Positions 22,765-30,407 of a DNA stretch of 54,831 nucleotides are shown in pieces. The stretch's first letter is position 1; each line of letters opens with the position of its first letter. Source of the DNA: CADEFX01 sp050260355. Its GTDB lineage: Bacteria; Pseudomonadota; Alphaproteobacteria; Rhizobiales; Hyphomicrobiaceae. The notes beneath the pieces were generated by a model that searched no databases, was not told the origin of the DNA, and worked only from the letters and a program-made list of their open reading frames with translations. Location of the stretch: positions 1 through 54,831 of the forward strand of contig JBLNBZ010000049.1 of the NCBI GenBank assembly GCA_050260355.1, read 5' to 3'. The translations under genes were made by a program, and so were the position numbers.

Positions 22765-24039
22765 TCATTCCGCCGCCGCTTTCTTCGGCGCCTCGATCGC
22801 GCCCGCGGCTCTCAGACCAGCGATCTCGTCCTCGCTGTAGCCCAGCACATCGCGCAAGACTTCGTCTGTGTGCTCACCCAGCAGCGGCGAACGTTTCACC
22901 TCGGAAGGCGAGGCGGACAGCTTGATGGGATTGCCGACCGAGAGGTACTTGCCGCGCGTGGGATGATCCACCTCCACCACGGTGCCGGTGGCGCGCAGCG
23001 ATTGATCCTCCGCCAGCTCCTTCATCGACAGAATCGGCCCGCAGGGGATGTCGTACTTGTTGAGGATCTCCATGGCTTCGAACTTGTTCTTCGTCATCGT
23101 CCACTGCTCGATGCGGCCGAAGATCTCGTTGAGCCGCGGCAGACGCGCTGCCGGCGTGGCATAGTCGGGATGCGTCTTCCACCCCGGCTCGCCTATGATC
23201 TCGCAAATCGCCCCCCATACGGGCGCCTGCGTGATGAAGTAGATGTAGGCGTTCGGGTCCGTCTCCCAGCCCTTGCACTTGAGGATGCGCCCGGGCTGCC
23301 CGCCGCCGGAGTCGTTGCCGGCTCGCGGCACGGCATCACCGAACGGGATGCCCTCGCCGTATTGGCTGTACTCGGTAAGCGGCCCGTGCTTCAGGCGTTG
23401 CTGGTCTCGCAACTTCACGCGCGCCAGGTTCAGGACTCCGTCCTGCATGGCACACGTGACACGCTGGCCCTTGCCGCTGTGCGTGCGATGGTAGAGCGCC
23501 GTGACGATGCCGAGCGCCAGATGCAGGCCGGTGCCCGAGTCACCGATCTGCGCGCCGGTCACCAGGGGCGGGCCATCGCGGAAGCCCGTCGTGGAGGCGG
23601 CGCCGCCCGTGCACTGGGCGACGTTCTCGTACACTTTGCAGTCCTCGTAGGGGCCGGGACCGAAGCCCTTGACCGACGCATAGATCATGCGCGGATTGAG
23701 CTCCTGGATATGCTCCCACGTGAGCCCCATGCGGTCGAGCGCACCCGGTGCAAAGTTCTCCACCAGCACATCGCAGGCTTTCACCAGGCGCTCGAGGATC
23801 TCCATGCCCTTCTTGTTCTTGCTGTCGATGGTGATGGAGCGCTTGTTGTGGTTCAGCATCGTGAAATAGAGGCTGTCCACCTTCGGAATGTCCTGGAGCT
23901 GTCCGCGCGTGATGTCGCCGACGCCGGGGCGCTCCACCTTGATCACGTCCGCGCCGAACCAGGCCAGGAGCTGCGTGCACGTCGGGCCCGACTGCACGTG
24001 CGTGAAGTCCAGGATGCGGACGCCTTCGAGTGCCTTCAT
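22765..24039 (-). CDS. frc: Formyl-CoA:oxalate CoA-transferase
   Basis: A 424-residue class III CoA-transferase. The ATG of MKALEGVRILDF is preferred because GGAG lies 6 nt upstream, whereas the ATG four codons earlier directly follows the oxc stop with no ribosome binding site. It has LDFTHVQSGPTCTQLL, VENFAPGALDRMGL, KVYENVAQCTGGAA, and TGAQIGDSGTGLHL, in which Asp167 matches the catalytic Asp169 of Oxalobacter Frc. RIKLRDQQRL-like and GGGQPG (glycine loop) segments also match that enzyme. It converts formyl-CoA plus oxalate into oxalyl-CoA plus formate. Directly adjacent to oxc, its functional partner. Confidence 0.95.
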   Translation of the reverse strand: MKALEGVRILDFTHVQSGPTCTQLLAWFGADVIKVERPGVGDITRGQLQDIPKVDSLYFTMLNHNKRSITIDSKNKKGMEILERLVKACDVLVENFAPGALDRMGLTWEHIQELNPRMIYASVKGFGPGPYEDCKVYENVAQCTGGAASTTGFRDGPPLVTGAQIGDSGTGLHLALGIVTALYHRTHSGKGQRVTCAMQDGVLNLARVKLRDQQRLKHGPLTEYSQYGEGIPFGDAVPRAGNDSGGGQPGRILKCKGWETDPNAYIYFITQAPVWGAICEIIGEPGWKTHPDYATPAARLPRLNEIFGRIEQWTMTKNKFEAMEILNKYDIPCGPILSMKELAEDQSLRATGTVVEVDHPTRGKYLSVGNPIKLSASPSEVKRSPLLGEHTDEVLRDVLGYSEDEIAGLRAAGAIEAPKKAAAE

Positions 24040-24051
24040 TGCGTGCTCCAT

Positions 24052-25794
24052 TTATTTCTTCTTCACAACGCTTTGCGGGTTGAGGTTCCCGATGCGGCCG
24101 CTTTCGCTGCCCGCCGTCGGATCGATCGCCGCGTTGATGAGTGTCGGCTTTCCGGAGTCCATGGCCGCGTCGACGGCGCGCTTCAGCTCGTCAGGGCTCG
24201 TCACATGGACGCCCACGCCGCCGAATGCTTCGATGATCTTGTCGTAGCGTGCGTCTTTCACGAAAGCGGTCGTCGCAGGGTCCGACCCGCCGGTGGGATT
24301 GACGTCGGTTCCGCGATAGATGCCGTTGTTGTTGAAGACGACGATGCAGACCGGGAGCTTGTACCGGCAGATCGTTTCCACCTCCATGCCGCAGAAGCCA
24401 AATGCGCTGTCGCCTTCGACCGCAAGCACCGGCTTGCCCGTCTCCACCGCCGCCGCGATGGCAAAGCCCATGCCGATGCCCATCACGCCCCAGGTGCCGA
24501 CGTCCAGACGCTTGCGCGGCTTGTACATGTCGATGACACCACGCGCGAGATCGAGCGTGTTGGCCCCTTCGTTGACGAGGATGGCGTCCGGCCGCTCCTT
24601 GATGACGGCGCGGAGTGCACCGAGCGCACCGTGGAAGTCCATCGGCGCCGTGTTCTTCATCAGCCTCGGAGCCATCTTGGCGATGTTCTCTTCCTTTTTC
24701 GCCTTGACCGCGATTGTCCACTCGGCGGGCGGAGTCGGCCACTGGCTTCCCATGGCCTCGACAAGCGCCGATACGCACGAGCCGATATCGCCGACGAGCG
24801 GAGCGGCGATCTCGACATTGCTGTCCATCTCCTTGGGCTCGATGTCGATCTGGATAAACTTCTTCGAGTGAGGCTCGCCCCAGGTCTTGCCCTTGCCGTG
24901 CGACAAGAGCCAGTTGAGGCGTGCGCCGATCAGCATCACGACGTCGGATTCTTTCAGCACGGTGGAGCGTGCAGCCCCCGCGCACTGCGGATGCGTGTCG
25001 GGCAGAAGACCCTTGGCCATACTCATCGGCAGGAAGGGAATGCCGCTCTTCTCGACCAGAGCGCGGATCGCATCATCGGCCTGCGCGTAAGCAGCGCCTT
25101 TGCCGAGAATGATGAGGGGACGCCTGGCTGCCTTCAGCACGTCGAGTGCGCGCTTGACGGCGGCCGGAGCGGGGATCTGAGCAGGCGCCGGGTCGATGAC
25201 CTTGACGAGCGACTTGGCCCCGGCGTCCGCATTCATGACCTGAGAGAGAAGCTTGGCCGGCAGATCGAGATAGACGCCGCCCGGACGCCCCGAGACAGCC
25301 GCACGGATCGCGCGTGCCACGCCGATGCCGATGTCCGCCGCATGCAGGATGCGGAAGGCGGCCTTGCAGAGCGGCTTGGCGATGGCGAGCTGGTCCATCT
25401 CCTCGTAATCGCCCTGCTGCAGATCGACGATCTCGCGCTCGGACGAGCCTGAGATTAAGATCATCGGAAAGCAGTTGGTGGTGGCATTGGCCAGCGCAGT
25501 CAGACCGTTGAGAAAGCCGGGAGCGGACACCGTGAGGCAGACGCCTGGCTTTTTCGTCAGGAAGCCGGCGATTGCCGCGGCGTTGCCGGCGTTCTGCTCG
25601 TGCCGGAACGAGATGACGCGTATGCCTGCCGCCTGCGCCATGCGGCCGAGGTCCGTGATCGGAATGCCGGGCACACCGTAGATCGTATTGATGCCGTTGA
25701 GCTTGAGTGCGTCGATGACGAGATGAAAGCCATCCGTCAGCTCCTGCTCTGCACCGGCTGCATTTGCAGCAACGCCCTGCGCTGTTGCAGACAT
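24052..25794 (-). CDS. oxc: Oxalyl-CoA decarboxylase (ThDP-dependent)
   Basis: A 580-residue protein with GGGAGG before the ATG. It closely follows the Oxalobacter enzyme: YGVPGIPITDLGRM, FRHEQNAGNAAAIAG with the catalytic Glu66, GFLNGLTALANATTNCFPMI, SGSSEREIVDLQQGDYEEMD, and LNWLLSHGKGKTWG. The ThDP motif is GDSAFGFCGMEVETIC with NNNGIYRGTD. It decarboxylates oxalyl-CoA to formyl-CoA and CO2. It is about a dozen residues longer at the N-terminus (Ala-rich) than the Oxalobacter protein. It is followed directly by frc and preceded by a 28-codon ORF and a GntR regulator in the same orientation. Confidence 0.96.
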   Translation of the reverse strand: MSATAQGVAANAAGAEQELTDGFHLVIDALKLNGINTIYGVPGIPITDLGRMAQAAGIRVISFRHEQNAGNAAAIAGFLTKKPGVCLTVSAPGFLNGLTALANATTNCFPMILISGSSEREIVDLQQGDYEEMDQLAIAKPLCKAAFRILHAADIGIGVARAIRAAVSGRPGGVYLDLPAKLLSQVMNADAGAKSLVKVIDPAPAQIPAPAAVKRALDVLKAARRPLIILGKGAAYAQADDAIRALVEKSGIPFLPMSMAKGLLPDTHPQCAGAARSTVLKESDVVMLIGARLNWLLSHGKGKTWGEPHSKKFIQIDIEPKEMDSNVEIAAPLVGDIGSCVSALVEAMGSQWPTPPAEWTIAVKAKKEENIAKMAPRLMKNTAPMDFHGALGALRAVIKERPDAILVNEGANTLDLARGVIDMYKPRKRLDVGTWGVMGIGMGFAIAAAVETGKPVLAVEGDSAFGFCGMEVETICRYKLPVCIVVFNNNGIYRGTDVNPTGGSDPATTAFVKDARYDKIIEAFGGVGVHVTSPDELKRAVDAAMDSGKPTLINAAIDPTAGSESGRIGNLNPQSVVKKK

Positions 25795-25833
25795 TTCGCT
25801 CCTCCCTGAAAAGTTTCTTCTCTGCCCGCTCGG

Positions 25834-25920
25834 CTATGCGGCTCTCGGCGTGAGGGCGTCCACGCTCGTGCGCTTCAGTGTGTCTCGAGCGGTCGTCGTC
25901 GCCTTTGTGGCCTCCGCCAT
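25834..25920 (-). CDS. Putative 28-residue small protein between gntR and oxc
   Basis: An ATG with an excellent ribosome binding site (AAGGAGG, 7 nt spacing) opens a 28-codon frame beginning MAEATKATTTARDTLKR and ending PRAA, stop TAG. It is Ala/Thr/Arg-rich and basic, with no membrane segment. It lies 30 nt after the gntR stop and 39 nt before oxc, so it is within the same transcript. The strength of its translation signal is the main evidence that it is expressed. It could be a small protein or a translated leader affecting oxc translation; no function can be assigned. Confidence 0.5.
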   Translation of the reverse strand: MAEATKATTTARDTLKRTSVDALTPRAA

Positions 25921-25950
25921 CGGCGTTCCTCCTTGAATGCTGGTTTAGCC

Positions 25951-26637
25951 CTAGTCGAGTGCGACGAAGCGCTCGACGTGATCCCTGAGTTTCAATGTGT
26001 GCTCGCGCACCAAGCGCTCCGCGCGCTCCGTATCGCGGGCCTCGAGCGCTGCCACGATCTCCTTGTGATCGACGATGGAGCGTTTGGCGCGGTCCGCTTC
26101 CACGATTGTGCGCTGTCGGATGGCCCTGACGTGGAAGAACAGGTCATTGGTGATGTTGCCGATCAGGCTGCACTTGCCCAGTCTGATGATGGCCTGATGA
26201 AAGGCGATGTTGGCGTCGGAGTATTCGCCCATGTTGCGCGCGATCTCGTCGGCCGAAAACGTATCGACGAGGGCGTGCAGGCCGCGGATCTCCTCGTCGC
26301 TGGCTTCCTTGGTCGCCAGTCGCGCCGCCATGCTCTCGAGCGCCGCCCAGACAGTGATCATCTCCAGAATCTCGGCCTTGGTCTTGCGCACGATGAAGAT
26401 GCCGCGGCGGGCAACGATGCGGACAAGGCCTTCCGAGTCGAGCTGGGCCAACGCCTCCCGCAGCGGCGTGCGGCTGACGCCGAAGCGCTGCGAAAGATCG
26501 CGCTCGTCGAGGCGCAGCTCCGCGTCGGGAGCGTAGATGTTCATGTTCGTGATCGCGAGCTTCAGCGCCTCGTAGGCGCGCGCCTTGAGGCTTACGGTCT
26601 CGGAGATCGGTTGGATCTTGAGCACGGTGTCCGACAT
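25951..26637 (-). CDS. GntR-family transcriptional regulator with FCD domain
   Basis: A 228-residue protein beginning MSDTVLKIQPISET; the open frame further upstream is not protein-like. An N-terminal winged helix (about 17-82) contains RLDERDLSQRFGVSRTPLREALAQL and the GLVRIVARRGIFIV wing. A C-terminal all-helical FCD domain (about 95-225) contains D-x3-H (ANIAFHQAI) and further His residues (FFHVRAIRQ, VDHKEI) usual for metal-linked carboxylate sensing. It heads the oxc-frc-formyltransferase-fhs gene order and faces a divergent TTT transporter. It therefore probably controls both, with oxalate or a related carboxylate or CoA ester as effector. Confidence 0.92.
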   Translation of the reverse strand: MSDTVLKIQPISETVSLKARAYEALKLAITNMNIYAPDAELRLDERDLSQRFGVSRTPLREALAQLDSEGLVRIVARRGIFIVRKTKAEILEMITVWAALESMAARLATKEASDEEIRGLHALVDTFSADEIARNMGEYSDANIAFHQAIIRLGKCSLIGNITNDLFFHVRAIRQRTIVEADRAKRSIVDHKEIVAALEARDTERAERLVREHTLKLRDHVERFVALD

Positions 26638-26852
26638 GCGATCAGCCCGCCTGATAGCTCGAAAAAGTCTCGCTCCATTTTGCGCGCGGCCCCGCGCATT
26701 TGCTCGCGTCGGCGGCTCCTTTGCGGCAACATATGGCCACCTTGCGAAAGGCTGACTGCGTGCGCAGGCGGGCCCAATCTCGCTGCATCCGCTCCTCATC
26801 CAATGGCCGCGCTGTGGACTTGGATCGCAGCGCCTGAGGCATCGAAGTTTTT

Positions 26853-26867
26853 GGTATACCATACACC
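26853..26867. promoter_or_regulatory. Candidate GntR operator 1
   Basis: GGTATACCATACACC is an imperfect copy of GGTATA-N3-TATACC. The flanking TTGGTATACCA resembles sites known for FCD-type GntR regulators. It lies 216 bp upstream of the gntR start. Confidence 0.55.
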
Positions 26868-26986
26868 AGCGAGCGCCCAGCTGGCAATCCGTTGTCCGAT
26901 AGGGCAGCTCCGCCAACAGCAAATATCACTTGGAAAACGGGCTGCTCGCGGTTGACGTACAGGCCGTTGCATAACGTAAATCGATC

Positions 26987-27001
26987 GGTATATCGTATAC
27001 C
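26987..27001. promoter_or_regulatory. Candidate GntR operator 2
   Basis: GGTATATCGTATACC is a perfect 6-3-6 inverted repeat (GGTATA-TCG-TATACC), 134 bp from the first site (centre to centre) and 115 bp upstream of the tctA start. Matching half-sites in two copies near a GntR gene support operator function. Confidence 0.6.
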
Positions 27002-27115
27002 AGGTCATAAAAAAGTCCGTTCCTAACCCACCACTCGCGGGTCGGAGGATCGGGTTCAAAAAGGGAAGCAAGGGTGTGCCGCGGGGAGTAGGCTCCCGGT
27101 GCCCAGGGAGGAAAT

Positions 27116-28621
27116 GTGGAAGAAATTGCCGCGCTGCTGCAAGGTTTTTCCGTTGTTCTCACCCCCTACAACATCGGATTGATGCTGCTCGGCATTCTGC
27201 TCGGCGTCATCATCGGGGTCCTGCCGGGCCTGGGTGGCGCCAACGGCGTTGCCATTCTGCTGCCGCTGACCTTCAGCATGCCGCCGTCGTCCGCGATCAT
27301 CATGCTGTCGTGCATCTACTGGGGCGCTCTGTTCGGCGGCGCCATTACCTCCATCCTGTTCAACATTCCGGGCGAGCCGTGGTCGGTGGCGACCACCTTC
27401 GACGGGCACCCCATGGCGCAGCAGGGCAAGGCCGACGCGGCCCTCACCGCCGCCTTCACCTCTTCCTTCGTCGGCGCCATCGTTGCTGTTATCGTCATTA
27501 CGTTTCTGGCGCCATTGGTGGCCAAGTTCGCGCTGCGGTTCGGTCCACCCGAGTTCTTCGCCGTGCAGTTCCTGACCTTCGCCAGCTTCGTCGGCATGGG
27601 GCGCGGCTCGCCGTTCAAGACGCTCGCCTCCATGACCCTTGGCTTTGCGCTTGCCTCGGTCGGCCTCGACAACGTCACCGGCCAGTTGCGCATGACCTTC
27701 GATCAGGAGTTCCTGCTCAACGGCTTCAAGTTCCTGGTCGCCGTAATCGGCCTGTTCGGCATCGGCGAGATCCTCTCCTCGATGGAGAGCGGGCTCAGCT
27801 TCTCGGGCGCGCGCGCCAAGATCAGCCTCAACGTGGTGCTGAAGACCTGGATGCAGCTTCCGCGACTGTGGTTCACCTTCTTGCGCGCCTGCATCGTGGG
27901 ATGCTGGATGGGCATCACTCCCGGCGGCGCCACGCCCGCCTCCTTCATGAGCTACGGCCTCGCCAAGCGCTTCTCCAAGAACGGCGATCGCTTCGGCAAG
28001 GGCGAGATCGAAGGCGTCGTGGCGCCCGAGACCGCGGCCCACGCTGCCGGAACCAGCGCGCTGCTGCCGATGCTGACCCTCGGCATCCCGGGCTCGCCGA
28101 CAGCGGCAGTGCTGCTCGGGGGCTTGTTGATCTGGGGTCTCCAGCCAGGGCCCCTGCTGTTCGTGGAGCAGAAGGATTTCGTGTGGGGCCTCATCGCCTC
28201 CATGTATCTCGGCAACGTCGTGGGCCTCATTATCGTGCTCACCTGCGTACCCCTGTTCGCCGCCATCCTCCGCATCCCCTTCTCGATCATCGCGCCGGTG
28301 ATCCTCGTGATCTGCGCAGTCGGCGCCTATACCGTGAACAACGCCATGTTCGACGTCTGGATGATGGTGGTGTTCGGCATCGCGGGCTATGTTTTCAATA
28401 AGCTCGGCTATCCGCTGCCACCTCTCGTTTTGGCGCTCGTGCTTGGAGACTTGGCCGAGGGCTCGTTCCGACAGGCTATGCTCATCAGTCAGGGCAGCCT
28501 CAGCGTCTTCTTCTCCAACTGGCTCGTCGGCAGCATCATGACGCTCGGGCTGGCGCTACTGTTCTGGCCTCTCCTGAGCTGGATGCTGACGCGGGGCAGA
28601 GCGCGGCCCCAGCAGGCTTGA
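27116..28621 (+). CDS. tctA: Tripartite tricarboxylate transporter, large membrane subunit TctA
   Basis: A 501-residue protein starting with GTG, preceded by GGGAGGAAAT. It has about 11-12 transmembrane helices and the TctA signatures VLPGLGGANGVAILLPLTF near the N-terminus and GITPGGATPASFMSYGLAKR in the second half. The tandem GLGG and GGATPA motifs are the substrate pathway of this family. It is the permease for a carboxylate delivered by the TctC protein. The gene order is tctA-tctC-tctB, divergent from the oxalate genes. Confidence 0.93.
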   Translation: MEEIAALLQGFSVVLTPYNIGLMLLGILLGVIIGVLPGLGGANGVAILLPLTFSMPPSSAIIMLSCIYWGALFGGAITSILFNIPGEPWSVATTFDGHPMAQQGKADAALTAAFTSSFVGAIVAVIVITFLAPLVAKFALRFGPPEFFAVQFLTFASFVGMGRGSPFKTLASMTLGFALASVGLDNVTGQLRMTFDQEFLLNGFKFLVAVIGLFGIGEILSSMESGLSFSGARAKISLNVVLKTWMQLPRLWFTFLRACIVGCWMGITPGGATPASFMSYGLAKRFSKNGDRFGKGEIEGVVAPETAAHAAGTSALLPMLTLGIPGSPTAAVLLGGLLIWGLQPGPLLFVEQKDFVWGLIASMYLGNVVGLIIVLTCVPLFAAILRIPFSIIAPVILVICAVGAYTVNNAMFDVWMMVVFGIAGYVFNKLGYPLPPLVLALVLGDLAEGSFRQAMLISQGSLSVFFSNWLVGSIMTLGLALLFWPLLSWMLTRGRARPQQA

Positions 28622-28703
28622 AGCGGCGGCCCAAAAGTGGCCATCGCCGCTGTCGCAATAAAAAAAGACAGAAAAAGAAAACATGCAGAGGAGGAAACAG
28701 AGA

Positions 28704-29720
28704 ATGATCAGGTTCAAGTACACCATTCGCAGAGCTGCGTGTGTTGCACTGGCGGCGGCGGCAATCGGCTCCCCCGCTGTAGCGGCCTGGGAGCCCAGCA
28801 AGGCCGTTACCTTCGTGATCCCGGCCGGCACCGGCGGCGGCGCCGATCAGATGGCCCGCCTCATCCAAGGCATCGTCACCAAGCACCAGCTGATGAAGCA
28901 GCCGGTGGTGGTGATCAACAAGTCCGGCGGCGCCGGGGCTGAAGGCTTCCTCGAGATCAAGAACAGCGCGCGTGATCCGCACAAGCTGATCATCACGCTG
29001 TCGAACTTGTTCACCACTCCGCTCGGCACCGGCACCCAGTTCTCCTGGAAGGACATGACGCCGGTCGCCATGTTGGCACTCGACCAGTTCGTCCTGTGGG
29101 TGCCGGCCGATGCACCTTACAAGACGGCCAAGGAGTACATCGACGCCGTCAAGGCGGGCGAGGACAAGAAGTTCAAGATGGGCGGCACCGGCTCCAAGCA
29201 GGAGGACCAGATCATCACCGTCGCCCTCGAGCGCCAGACCGGAGGCAAGAAGTTCACCTACGTCCCCTATCAGGGCGGCGGCACGGTCGCGGTGCAGCTT
29301 GTCGGCAAGCACATCGACTCCTCGGTCAACAATCCGATCGAGGCCGTCCAGCAGTGGAAGGCCGGGGCGCTCAGGCCCTTGTGCATCTTCGACGGCAAGC
29401 GCAGCACATACACGACCAAGATCACAGCCGACATGGCCTGGAGCGACATCCCCACGTGCAAGGAGTCTGGCCTGCCTGTGGAATATCAGATGCTGCGCGG
29501 CATCTTCATGCCAGGCGGCGTCACCCAGGACCAGACCCAGTTCTATGTCGATCTTTTCAAGAAGGTGCTGGCGACTCCTGACTGGAAGAAGTTCATGGAG
29601 GATGGCGCCTTCAATCAGACGTTCATGTCTGGGGCCGAGTACGCCAACTGGGTCGAGGCTGCCGAGAAGACGCACTACGACCTCATGAAGGAGGCACACT
29701 TCCTGGCAGCCGGCAAATAG
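28704..29720 (+). CDS. tctC: Tripartite tricarboxylate transporter substrate-binding protein TctC (Bug family)
   Basis: A 338-residue protein. The ATG of MIRFKYTIRRAACV is chosen because GGAGG lies 9 nt upstream; the ATG 21 nt earlier has none. A signal peptide ends near AVAA-W. The mature protein shows Bug-family features: KAVTFVIPAGTGGGADQMAR (first ligand loop), VINKSGGAGAEGF, and YVPYQGGGTVAVQLVGKHID. It is a periplasmic binding protein for a carboxylate. The substrate cannot be read from sequence; the divergent oxalate operon makes oxalate or a related dicarboxylate the working guess. Confidence 0.93.
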   Translation: MIRFKYTIRRAACVALAAAAIGSPAVAAWEPSKAVTFVIPAGTGGGADQMARLIQGIVTKHQLMKQPVVVINKSGGAGAEGFLEIKNSARDPHKLIITLSNLFTTPLGTGTQFSWKDMTPVAMLALDQFVLWVPADAPYKTAKEYIDAVKAGEDKKFKMGGTGSKQEDQIITVALERQTGGKKFTYVPYQGGGTVAVQLVGKHIDSSVNNPIEAVQQWKAGALRPLCIFDGKRSTYTTKITADMAWSDIPTCKESGLPVEYQMLRGIFMPGGVTQDQTQFYVDLFKKVLATPDWKKFMEDGAFNQTFMSGAEYANWVEAAEKTHYDLMKEAHFLAAGK

Positions 29721-29738
29721 CCGCAACTAGCCGGGACA

Positions 29739-29768
29739 GCAGGCCGAGCCCCAAGTGTGTCGGCCTGC
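29739..29768. other. Intercistronic hairpin between tctC and tctB
   Basis: A perfect 9-bp stem GCAGGCCGA/TCGGCCTGC with a 12-nt loop lies 18 nt after the tctC stop. Such structures after binding-protein genes often stabilise the upstream mRNA and raise its protein relative to the membrane subunits. There is no T-tract, so readthrough into tctB is expected. Confidence 0.55.
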
Positions 29769-29819
29769 CACCGCATCGGAAAACGAGCTCATCGACGCGC
29801 TGGTCCACGGGAAAGCACA

Positions 29820-30335
29820 ATGCATCAAGACGGCCCAAGCGACGATCCACGCCTTGTGACCAACCGAACGATGGACATTGTCGTCGCGCTCGTGCTTCTC
29901 GGGCTCAGCGCCATCGTGATCGTCGACAGCACCCGCCTCGGCTTCCAGTGGCGCGACAACGAAGGGCCGGCGTCCGGCTACTTTCCTTTCTACATCGCAC
30001 TGGTCCTGGCGTTGGCCAGCACCATCAACCTGATCAGCGCCGTCCTCGGTCGAACGGCCCACGGCAGCGACACCTTCGTGTCGCGCAAGGCGTTCGGCCG
30101 CGTCATAGCCGTGCTGATCCCCTCGATCGCTTACGTTGCGCTGGTGCAATATCTCGGCATCTATGTCGCCTCGGCGCTGTTCATTTTCGTCTTCATGCTG
30201 CTTGTCGGCCGCGAGAGCCTATTGCGTGCGCTCGCGGTCGGCCTCTGCGTTCCGCTCGCACTTTTCTTCATGTTCGAGATCTGGTTCCTGGTGCCGCTGC
30301 CAAAGGGGCCGGTCGAAACCTGGCTCGGCTACTGA
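29820..30335 (+). CDS. tctB: Tripartite tricarboxylate transporter, small membrane subunit TctB
   Basis: A 171-residue protein starting MHQDGPSDDP; the frame upstream overlaps the hairpin and is unlikely to be translated. Four predicted helices: IVVALVLLGLSAIVIVDS, YFPFYIALVLALASTINLI, VIAVLIPSIAYVALV followed by ASALFIFVFMLLV, and ALAVGLCVPLALFFMFEIWF. The NEGPASGYFPFYIAL segment and the terminal FLVPLPKGP are typical of TctB. It completes the transporter. Confidence 0.88.
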   Translation: MHQDGPSDDPRLVTNRTMDIVVALVLLGLSAIVIVDSTRLGFQWRDNEGPASGYFPFYIALVLALASTINLISAVLGRTAHGSDTFVSRKAFGRVIAVLIPSIAYVALVQYLGIYVASALFIFVFMLLVGRESLLRALAVGLCVPLALFFMFEIWFLVPLPKGPVETWLGY

Positions 30336-30407
30336 ACTGGTCACCCAAATGATTGGCAGCTCGCGCCGATGACATCTGCCCACTGATCGGCTCGACAAAT
30401 TGGTTGT

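Larger units (their letters stand above)
26638..27115. other. Divergent regulatory region, 478 bp
   Basis: It separates gntR/oxalate genes (minus) from the TTT transporter genes (plus). It contains two GGTATA-N3-TATACC-type inverted repeats, listed separately, and a TTGACG hexamer at 26952-26957 that could serve as a -35 for tctA. No protein-coding signal was seen. Confidence 0.6.

Noticed and set aside
22744..25452. A 902-codon open frame on the plus strand opposite frc and oxc
   Set aside because: High GC makes long antisense frames. It has no ribosome binding site, no domain, and lies exactly opposite two certain genes.
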